NCBI RefSeq assembly: GCF_037042905.1
Contig: NC_087245.1
Span: 26,846,501 to 26,910,500, forward strand
Source of the DNA: Lytechinus pictus
Lineage: Eukaryota; Echinodermata; Echinoidea; Temnopleuroida; Toxopneustidae
Reading direction: 5' to 3'
DNA: 64,000 nucleotides
Shown here piece after piece: positions 50,371-62,500 of this stretch (the first letter of the stretch is position 1; each line of letters starts with the position of its first letter). The notes beneath the pieces are model-generated. The model was not told the origin of the DNA. It searched no databases and worked only from the letters and a program-made list of their open reading frames with translations. Made by a program: the position numbers and the translations under genes.

Positions 50371-50704
50371 GTGTAAAGTTATACATGTACAACAGCTTTG
50401 GCAACTCTTTTAAGCATGGCGGCTTGTCATTGTTCGAAACCCACCTTCACCCGACAAAGGAAATTATAATTGGTATAGTGTCGAAAATCTGTCTATCTGA
50501 CGGTCAATCGGATCGGGGTCGCCCTAGCCACTAACCCATCTCTGTGGTCTAGTGGTTAAGGCACCGGCGTTCAAAGCTGGGGGCCCGGGTTCGATTCCCG
50601 GCAGAGACATTTTTTCGGCATCACCAATTTTTCCAAAGGGTAGATAGCTCTGGGGAACCTTGATTTAAGCTACGCCTACCATTGTTCTCTTCATCCATTT
50701 CTTT

Positions 50705-50754
<50 letters not shown>

Positions 50755-50766
50755 TGTGTGTGTGTA

Positions 50767-50803
<37 letters not shown>

Positions 50804-53470
50804 CTCATGAAAAAGAGACACATATCTCACCAACAAATTAATAGTATACTGACCTGAAAACAGAAAAAAGGTACCTGTTTAGGACTGTTTGTAGCGACTC
50901 ATGAGGAGGATACATATTTCACTAAACAGATAATGCGAGTGCAGAGAGCGAGCTGTAATTTCTTTATATTCTGAACTGAAAGCTTGATATTCTAAGCATT
51001 ATTGGAACTAATGATTAAGATAGGTATCTAAAAGAACAACTGATGCGATCGCGCGAGCTGAAATTTTAATGGACGTTTTTATAACAAGATATGTATCCAA
51101 TAAACTATTATTGCAAATCGTAGCGGGAGTTCTTTTGAGGTTTAGAACTAAAAACGGGACACCCTATTCACCTGTTTAATCAAGTATGGTTTTTTGCTAA
51201 AGAAATGATGCAAGCACGAAGCGCGAGCTGAAAATATTTATATTCCAATCTTAAAAGGCTTGATTTTGAGCAAGAACGAGTTGTGTATCTCAATCTCGCT
51301 TACCGATTTCTGCGTAACATTACATTCTTATGTTATTTTTGCACATCCGGAATTATTGGGGGGCAAATCGTTATGTTTGTCCCCAATATTTTCATTGGTG
51401 GGGCGATCGCCCCCCCCCCCAGGATCGACGCCTCTGACCTACACTGAATAGTTGATATGATTCTTTAAAGGTATGACTCTCTCTTTTGAAAACATGAGAC
51501 AGAAGTGGTGAACTACCCAAATGGCGCCTTTTCACTTTCTAAGCCTTAAAGTAATCATATTCTTGAATATATTCATTTGAAATATTTTTTGTGTATAAGG
51601 GAATGTGTGCATGCGTGTTAAAAATGTTGAGAGAGTGGGTGTGTATGTAGGTATGTGTGGTTTGTTTGGGGTGAGTATGCGCTTGTGAGGGTATGTGTGT
51701 GTGTGATGGTGTGGGTGAGTTAGTGTCTATGTGTAAATATGCTTTCGGGTGAGACCGAGTGTGTGAAGAAGCATCTTGTTGGGTGAGAGGAATGTATGAG
51801 GGTGTGTGGGGGTGTGTGTGTAATGGTGTGGGGTGTATGTTTGTGTGTCAGATTAACCATCCGGAAGACGTGACAAAGGGCTCGACCATACCGTACTTCT
51901 TCGATGCTTTTAGCATGATTAAGCAATGTGACCGACATCCTAACGTTGCGATTTGGCGCGGGCTTGCAATCATGCTACGGTCGTCGGAATATGACCTTTA
52001 TACCTTTTTTCTTCATTTTCATAGTTGGTGTGGAACCCATTCCTACGGATACCCATATCTACTCTTACCATACATCGGGACCACAACAACCTATCTATCC
52101 ATTTTCACCGTTGCCATTCGATAAGTTTGAATTCAATTTCGAGGTTCAGTCAGGGGGAGATGCATTTGTGTCACTTTCACCTCTGCCATTAGATCAGAAA
52201 AGCTACATGTTCGGTAAGACTATTTTGTTTGAATTGGTCAGGGTTAACAATTCATAATTCTGTCTGTGCTTACTGGAACCATGGACCTAAAAGTCTGCCA
52301 AAGAATGAAATATCTGAATGCAGGGAATAAAACATATTCATTTCATTTTCATCACTATCAACAAACCGAATAGTCAGCCTAAATTGAAAATGATCTTTAT
52401 GCCTCTTGAATTTAGGTACTCGAAAAGTTCTATAAATGTACAGCTGTCCATAGAAGGTGAATAATTGTTTTTTCATGTAATCCATAAATTGATCATGAAG
52501 TGATTAAAACATTGAAAGGCACATGAAAAGATAACTTTTTAAAAACTGCAATGCATAATTTTCCTTCCTGGCATAAATCATAAGTATCCAGATTCTCAAA
52601 ATTCTTTCTTGAAAAGACATGAATACAGTTTGAATTACTATAAACTGTGAGTGCAAATAATCTAATATCATTAATTTTTATATTCTACTGGCAGTTTTTG
52701 ACAGAATTACCGATGTACAGACATCTTCTGTTGTGCAATACGATGATCAAGTGTTTGATAAATACGAAGGTAGTCTCCTCTCAAAGGATGAATTTACAAA
52801 GATGTATGTAAGACGAGAAGATTCGATCATGGTGGCGGGAAAAATAGGAGAAGATCCTATCCTTGAGGTGAGACTAAGATATATACAACAATTTTGGAAG
52901 TAACTGGTCTAGCAATTCAAGAAACGAAAGATAATAATTTTTTTTTAACTTTGGGGCTCAATTCATTCATCCCCACGAGGATCACCTCCAAAATACGTTT
53001 AAAAGCTGATGGAAAGGATGAACTGACGGAGGGATGTCAAAGCTTTAGACCTTTACCCAACACGCATATTTAACCCTAATAGCCCCACTCACATGTACAC
53101 ACACCCACACTATCACACATTCCCATTGGTCTCCTCTACACACACACACACTTCCCACACATTTACTCACAAACACCCACACTATCAAATATAATAATAC
53201 ACAGAAAGGATTATTTTTTTAGTTTGTAAGACTAAATTTTCTTGCCTTTATGCGCCCATTACTGTTTTTAAAATCATAGTCAAATGTAAAGTTAAAATAA
53301 CACGTACTTCTCCTGTTAACTATTAGGCCCCTTTTACACCTTACATCATCCCGCATTGTAGGGGCGTCGATCCATTTTTCAGATTGGGGGGCAAAATAAT
53401 GAATCAACGGTCCCGTTCCAAAGGCGCTCGATCACACGAAACACACCCACACATACACCCCTCACATAGG

Positions 53471-53529
<59 letters not shown>

Positions 53530-56500
53530 CTCATGAGAAAGAGCCACATATCTCACCAACAAATTAATGCGAGCGCGAAGCGCGAGCTTAATTTTTTTTT
53601 GTATACTGACCTGAAAACTGGAAAAAGGTACCTGTTTTATAGGACTGTTTGTAGTAACTCATGAGGATGATACATGTCTCACTACCCAGATAATGCGAGT
53701 TCCGAGAGCGAGCTGAAGTTTCTTTATATTCTGACCCGAAAGCTTGATATTCTAAGCATCTTTGGTATCAAGGATTAAGATGGGTATCTAAAACAATAGA
53801 TGCGAGCGTGAAGCGCGAGCTGAAATTTTGATATTTCGATCTGAAAAAAAATTGACAGTTTAATGGACGTTTTTAATAAAGAACAAGATATATTGCAAAT
53901 CGAAGCGGGAGTTCTTTTGAGGCTTAGAATTGAAAACGGGACTTCTATTCACAATTTAATCATGAAAAGTATGGGTTTTTACTACAGAATTGATGCGAGC
54001 TTGAAGCGCGAGCTGAAAATTTTTATATTCCAATCTGAAAAAGCGGACATTTTGAAAGCGATTTTAAATAAAGAATGAGTTGTTTATCTCAATCTCGCTT
54101 GCTGATTTCTTTGTAACATTACAATCTTATTTTATTTTTGCACATGCGGAATTATTGGGGGGGGGGCAAAACGATATGTTTGCCCCCCCAATATTTTCAT
54201 TGGTGATGCGATCGCCCCCCCCCCCCTGCCCCCCAGGATCGACGCCTCTGCCGCATTGTCAATCCGGGGTCCTCCGTGTACAGTCCGGGATTACCGAGTA
54301 CACACCGGCTACTCATCCAGCGCCATCCTTGATGTACCGGCATATCCGGGAGAAAAATTTAGCATGTTCAATTTTTCATCCCGGAGTACACGGACGGATA
54401 ATCATCCGTGTTCATCCTTGTAGCTACCGTGTACGTCCGTGTAGCTACCGAATGCACCCGGGAGGCTTCTTATAAGAACCGGGAGTCCGTGTTGATACCG
54501 GCTGTATCCATGGTCAAACATTTTCTCATGAACAATAGTCCGTGTTCTTGGCCATGTATTTTTACGCTCAGACGTTGCAAAAAATGAAAGAAACTTTAAT
54601 CTAGACCAATGCCCTAAAGATATCCCATTAAAGACCGTAAGCTACCGTAAAGGTCCGTGTAAGGACCCAGTAACACCCGTGTTCTCCGTGTTGACTCCTG
54701 GTAGCTTATCAAGCAGATCCTTAGCCCTACCTTGTCTATCCTTGTAGAAACCGCACTTTTCCGTACATTTCCTTGTAAATACCCAGTTAAATCACGCACT
54801 GAGATCCGTGTTGTATCCTTGAAGATGTAGAATGGGCTTTAAGGCTTTTTTCACAGACGATGCGGTCTATTTTATTTACAAAGAAACTTTAGACGTAGTC
54901 TGGCAGATTACCAGTCCTTGATAACATTTATCCATTTTACTTCTGGATCTGGATCGTTTTGGTATAGTGCACCGGATGAGAGAGAGAGGGCTTATGGAGA
55001 TTAGCAGTACCGGAGAAGGTGGTCTTCAAAAGCTGCCTTGAAGGTTGCGACTGTCTGTAAAGTTGATATGGTGGCTGGAAGATGGTTCCAGTCCACCCTT
55101 GTTTGTACGAAAAATGAGTTCTTGTATTGATTAGTATTGAAATTCTCGACTGCAAAACAATTATTATGATTTTGGACTTGCCTTTCAACTAGGTTTGTTG
55201 ATTCAAACCCAGCAAATTTCTTTGCTTTTATTTGCCTCTTTTGTCTTGTATGTCTTAAGAAATTATTCAAAGGGAGGGCTGGTACCAACCCCCCGACTTC
55301 TATGAAGTAGGTTGAGAGTCTTGCACATTTCCTCCTTGATGCTAGTGTTTGCAGTTTGAGTTTTTTTATTCTTTTCTAAGTTTATATATAACAAACCCTC
55401 AATCTAGAAGAACTTCCGTGATTTTTTATTCTTTCTGAAGCATGCGATCTTCATGATCTTTTATTCTCGTCAAATATATGTTGCTTTGATATTTGCCAAA
55501 AAAACCCTCAGGTTTTCACGATTGATTGTACATTGTAGTCAATGGAATCAATCGTAGAAAAATGTTCTACGATCATTGCTAAGTTTTGTGTTACGGGCCC
55601 CTGGACTCTTTTATGAGGTATACGTATGCCACTCCCCATGATCTATTTTGAAAACGAATTACTTAGTATATGTTGACAGTTGAATGATGAAAATAAAATT
55701 GTACATCTAGTCTTTAATTCAAGAGAGTTCGGTGGCAGAAACATCAATCCATTTCCAAATAATCACAATATACATTTGCATTACTCAGAATTTCTACGCT
55801 AAAAAATAAATACGTTTAGGGGCATTTTGTTTCCATCTTAGGTTCAAGGTGTGAGTGAACCATTTCCACGATTTATAAACTTTGGGAATCTGAACGGTGA
55901 TATTACAAAATGGCGCTTCTTCAATGTTAGTCCGGCGGCTCGAGGTATGGTATACAAACTTCAACATTCGAGTTTGGGGACTGATGATAATGATGACATA
56001 AACTATTATATTTGCAAAATGTGTTAACTATTATTGCCTTTCTCTGTGTGGTAATAAATGTTGCGTGACTATCATATAAGTCAGATTTCGTTGTCTGTAT
56101 TCATGCTGGCCACAGACACACAGCTTAAGGTCAAAATGAGTAGCACAGTGAACTGTTCGCCCCATGCGTGTATGTATTTATGAATGTTATCTATTACAAT
56201 AAAATATAAACATGTACATTAAATGAAATTATATTTTTGAACTACATATCGTATTTGTTTGTGTTCGGTGGGAAAAGAATACAGCCCGGGAATGCAATTA
56301 CTGTCTCTTGAAAAAAACCATGAAAAATCCAGAGCTTACAAGAAGGTTGTATAAAAAACCCACAGGGATAATAGGACCAATGCAGATAAAACAGCCTGTC
56401 AAAGTTTTTACATTCAAGAATAATATGGGTAATCTCTTTTGATAAAACTAAAGCATATGACTTATATTTTCTTCTATCATTACTATGTAATCATTAAAGT

Positions 56501-59500
56501 ACTTGGAGAACACAATTTTAATAATATAATTATTTTATACCTATGGTAGCCACTTGCGCCCTTATGAACTGTCCTCCCAGCAGACCTTGTATAACATGAA
56601 TTAGATTACCCTTTTCCATTTTTATTACGTCGAGCGCCCGGCTAGACGGTCCAATCTTTAAAGTTCTTTAGTTTGGCTCGACCGGGGATCGAAGCCCAAC
56701 CTCCCATTAAAGAGACGAGCGCTCTACCACTGAGCCACCTTGATTTCCTTTGGTTTCAACAGGTGAGGTGTCGATATACCTTCAGGCATTAGATGAACCC
56801 GTCTATGATCTCCAGATACCCCCTGGGGACTTCACGTTTCTGTTTTCAGCACTCGTAACAGACGCAGCCTTCATGTTTTTCACATCGGAACCAAGATATC
56901 AGCAAGGAGTAGGATACCAATTATGTAAGTAATTCTAATAGACATTCACCAAATCAATGGATATATATCAGAGTCGGCTGATTTTTTTGTAACTTTTTCG
57001 CCCTGAGGTTATCGAGATAAACAATAATACCTTTTGTGTCAGAAATCTTTGGTTCATACAAAGTTGGCATTGCATCCTACAATAATTTCTAGTAATGTTC
57101 GTTCTCATTCGTGTGTTAGGGGGTGTGTGTATCTGCGTATGCTGGTGAAATCTTGGTTTGGGTCAGATATTAGCTTCACATTTGAAACATGATCTGAAAC
57201 TGATCAAGTAGATGCCCCTGACTCCCTCCTATCAGCAAAGACAAACACGTGTGTGTGGAATATTATTGTCCTTTCATTATATAGCACTAAGTGAGCATAA
57301 GGAGAGATGAGAAAAAAAAACTAATTACAGAAGTGATTTATGACGTACTGTCATGAAAAGCAGTGCATATATAGGACAAATCTGATTTGATATCATTTGA
57401 TATTTTGGATTACTAAAAGCTTTCATGAACAGTGACAGTATGGGCACCAGTCGTGTAGATGTTTCTTACAACGGTGTGGCCATCGCTTCTTACTCGGGAA
57501 ACCGCCTCAGCCTCGGTGACCGCGCCTACCTATTTGCCAAGTTGGTCGATTCAACACTCTGTATTGGAATCAGCGGGGAGGACACACCCCTGCTCCATCT
57601 GTCCCAGGTCGACGTTGGGAGTCTGAAGTACATCGGTCTCCAGCGGGTCACCACCGGCATAGACCTGTGGACGTTCTTTGGTCTTAAGTATATTGGAGAA
57701 GATGGTAAGTGTCCAATATATTACAGTCCTACGACATGTACAAATTATTATCACGTCGGTCCTATAAATAAATCAACTTGTTCGAAAGAAAATATGTTTT
57801 ACTGCTATGCCCATATGAATATTATGGTCCATTTTATCCTCTTCTTTTATTATAGTTATTATAGTAATAATGATGATGATAATAATAATAATAACGTCAT
57901 ATTTTACCCAGGGTAGCCAGCCACACCTGTCCCTAAACTGTTCTCCCCGCGGGCCCTGACTATTGATATTATTATTACGCGAAGTGCATATAAACAGACA
58001 ATGCTGGGGCATTTCGTCTATTTCATACACTAATCTCTGTAGGGTCTACATGTATATAATAATAATAATAATGTGTAGAGTGCTCAAGGCGCATAAAGAG
58101 CTAAGAGTTAAATAAAAAAGTTTTTAGAAGATTTTTGAAAGTATCGACAGAGGTACATTTTTTATGTCTTCAGGAAGGCTATTCCACAAAGTGGGGCATG
58201 CAAAAGCAAATGATCTTTCCCACCAGGTTTTTGAAACTTTTGGAACAACAAGGAAGCCAGAGGTGGATGAGCGCAAAGACCTGCTTGGTCTGTAGTAATT
58301 GATAAATGAAAGACTGTATTGTGGTGCTGATCCAAGAATACTATGAAAAGCAAGCAACAAAATCTTAAAGATAATCCGTTTTTTGATAGGGAGCCAGTGC
58401 AGTGAATTCAAGATGGGAGTGATATGAGAGCGTTTATTTGACAAAGTGACGATGCGAGCAGCTGCATTCTGAAGCTTCTTAAGCTTATATAACCGAGCCT
58501 GCGGTAAATTAAACAAAAGGACATTACAGAAATCAAGGCGGGAGGAAATCAAGGCATGTAAATCTTTTCGGTCGCAGACTTAGATAAATATTTCCGGATA
58601 AATCCTAGGTTACGAAGATGGTACCGAACTGATTTACATTTATTTGAGATTTGGGAAGACATTGTCATATAATTATGTGAATCAAAAGTTACTCCAAGAT
58701 TACGGCAAGTCTGAGGCAATTGAATTGTGTGGCCAGAAAATGAAAAGGAGTTGACATCAATTTTGTTGAGCTGCACTTTAGAGCCAAACATAAGAAATTC
58801 ACACTTATCTAGATTCAGTTTCAAGGAATGAGTTTGCATCCAGTCGTGAACATCAATCATACATGATTGAAGACGACGAATAGCATTATCAGCTGCTTGC
58901 TGAGTTGAATCAAAAGAAATCATAAGTTGAATATCATCAGCGTAAATATGGTAGTCAATTCCGTAACGGAGCATCACTTGCCGCAATCTAATCAGATAAA
59001 TTGAGAAAAGGGTCGGTCCGCCCACAGAGCCCTGCAGTACACCATGGGTCATATACCATTTCTTGAAGTACAAAGGCCAAAGGTGTGTATGGTATTAATT
59101 CATAGCTATATAGGGGCCTAAATGCGGATATGATAATTCAATTCATGGGAACAAGAATCTTTACAATATAAAAATCATTGTATTTTCTTGCATGCATTTC
59201 TATGATAAGGCCATGATGACCGAGTTCTGATCACTGACAAACCCGGACTAACTGGAGACCCGGTGATCACTCAAACACCTCCTCCAGAAGGCAATGCGAC
59301 GTTGGTAAACGGTTCTTCCGGCGGTGGTCAAGCGGTGGAGACAGGCATTAATGCAGGTGGTGGCGAAGGTGCAGTTCCTGCTGTTCAGCCACCGAACTAC
59401 GACAAACCTATAGAAATGTCAGGTGATTGCTTTCAAATATTTATAAGGAAATCAATAAGGTTTACCAAAATAAGTTGGCCTGTGAATATTGATATGGTTA

Positions 59501-62500
59501 GAAACATGATTAAGGTTGTTTGCCTTGAACTTTTAGCGACATTAGTGTGAAGACCGAATAAGAAATTCAATTGAAATGAGAAGATTCCATATAAGGCTCG
59601 GTTCTGTTCATATATCGTTGCAGGCAATGTGTTGAATGTAACGACAGACGGAACGGCAGGCTATGTGAACAAGATTGGACCTCTAGATCAAACGACTGGG
59701 AGTCGAGGCCAGTTTGCAGTCAAAGCTGATAAGAATGTTGCAGTGGCTCTCATCTCGCATAATGGATCTGATTCGGACTACTATGAAATACGTTAGTATT
59801 TAAAATAAGCAGCATATTATCAAATTTTCAGTCAGGGAAACACTTAACACCTCTTCAACAGGTTTACAAGCCCGCTATCCATCATGAATTACTTGTTCCT
59901 TTCAATATACAATTTTATAGATATACACTGTTTAAAGTTGCGCATCAGGTGGTTTTTCCTCTTTCCTCTTTAAATTATTTAATATTTTTTAAAAAAGCTG
60001 ACAATGTGAACTTTGTCAATAATACTACGACTAAGTGACCGTATTAACAAAACTGTTAGCTGTAACACCAGATAAATTCTATACCAGTGCACAAATGAGA
60101 GATGTCAGTATGTTATAATTATTAGCTCTGAAATGTTTAGTAATATTAAAAAAAAATTAATAACCGAGTTTCATTACACAATGCACGTCTCCTCAAAGAA
60201 ATAATAACTGAGACATACTTTGCACCTGGGGAAGGGATATCGGTATATACGAACTTTAACCCTTAATTCATCTGCTGTAATCTTCAAAGGGCTCTGCAGT
60301 CTTTCTCGAAGGTGAATTGATCATAATATAAATTCTGACCTTTAGTATAGTCAGCGGAATAATCTTCATTATATCAACGTTAGTTTATTTGTGTTATTAC
60401 CTTTCCATGATTTAAAAATTTGTAGCTTGCAATGATATTCTTAAGTGTGTGAACCGCTTTTATTTCGTCAGTAATTGGTACCGAAGAAAACTTGAAAACT
60501 GAATTGAAGAGATGCCTTGAATCTGTATGTTATACTGTACTAAGCGAAGACACCCCATATGTTCTGAAATCTATCAAGAAAACACTCTTTTTCATCGAAG
60601 TAATTCCTGCCATCGATGGCTCATTGAAGGTAAGATTTTACTTAACCGTTACATCAAATATCAATAATGTAGATTTAGGCATTGTCCTATCAGTCAAATG
60701 TTTTGTGAACCAAGAGGTTTATTAAGTGGTATTAGAGATTTATTTTTCACTGGTGAGATCGACCTTTAAAAAAAATTGGTATGTTTACATCTTCTGAAGA
60801 TAAGTTTTTTTTCATATAAAGCATGATACATGATATAAAATTAATGATTGGAAATGATAGATATACACCTATATCAATAAAAAGAAAGGTTGAAATCGTA
60901 CCTTGAAATTCTGTTATCCTTTATGGCTCTAATAAAAAAAAGACATCTCAAGCAAAATGAAACTCCAGGTTACTATCTTCAGTAGATGAGTCCAACTTGT
61001 TTGACAAAAGGAAACCGTGTTTATTACTATCTACTAAAGATGATTTCCCACTATTATTGGAGACCGCGCATGACTGTTAATTTAAAAAACATTTCCAAGT
61101 TAAACTGTTCTTTGAGAGAATTAATGTATCGACCATTTCTTCGTTTTATTAGAATTTATTAGAATTGATAAGGGTAAATATTTATACTTGTATCACTATG
61201 TCCATATCTTATAGAGATAAGATTTGTTCATCTTGGTAACCAGACGCTTGTTTTTTTGCAAATAATTTTCTGTGTTTCAATGCAGACACTTTGGTATAAA
61301 AAGAGGGGGTATCATTATTTTAATTCAAACTATGGATAGCACATTGACACACAAATCTCCAACATTAAGAGTTCAATAATCAGCTCATTATCATCCAAAT
61401 CATTCATAACAGGGAATAATAACTAAAAATATGTTATCCACCATGGTGGCATATGGAAAGAACACGAAAGACATAGACGATAGAATATAATAAAATTTAA
61501 TAATAACATTCTCGGCTTCCCAAAATTTTAACACGGAGGTAGACCATGGTCTAAGTTAAACTTAACCTGTAGAATATAGGTTTGAGGTGAGGTCTATGGC
61601 AAAGAACGATGTTCAGATGAGAGCAATAGCCGCTGCGGAAATTTCATGACATCGGAACTTTTGATTTATTAGATCCGTCTGGGGAAAGGAGACGTGTTGG
61701 ATACTGAAAGCATTACGTTGCTGTCTTATGAAGATTCGGAACCTCTCAAGATTGAGTATGTGGGAATCCGAACATACGGCGTGTTAGGCGATTGGACCAT
61801 TCACCACAAGCTTCTACTACCAGGTATATTTCTACGTCATCTATGGAACTCCCTCCCATCTTCTCTTCTTCAACCAGACAAATTTGAGCCCCTTTTAAAT
61901 CAAAGGGTCAAAGAATTATCCCATCATAGTTACGTCCATTGACACATTGGTTCTGATTGGCCACTGAGCCTCATACCATAGGTAGTTGTTCTTATGACGA
62001 AGTTACTATGATCTCTGTGATCTGAAATTTGTTGACTCATCTATTTGTATGGAAAAAATGGGCCAAAAAGTTTCGCATCCCCTTGATATTCGAATGCTAC
62101 CTCTTTTCGAAAGATCTGTGCCTTTAGATGTCGTAAATAGCATCATAAATGCTGAGAGCAATTGTTATCATTGTCAGTCACCCTCATCAATATCAAACTC
62201 ATCACCAACATAAATGCAAACTATACGTTAGGACGTCAAATCTGTTGGTACAGTACTGTACAATCAATCTAGAACAAATGCCTGATAACATCCCCTACCT
62301 ACTTCTAGCGTCTACTTCATCATGATTGTATACTTGCTGCCCCCGAATGAGAAAAAAAGGTAAAATAAAATCCATTCCCTTATAACTTACAGAGGATCTG
62401 ACCAATTTCCAGACGGAGACAGGTGGTGATTTTCAGTATCATCCCCTGCTTCATCACGAGAAGACATTAACGAATGCCGCGAAACCAAAGGGTGTGTCAC

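Noticed and set aside
51759-52124. A 121-residue frame running through GT repeats into the domain 4 region.
   Set aside because: It uses a different frame from exon 10 and starts inside low-complexity sequence. The exon 10 frame is supported by phase and domain pattern.
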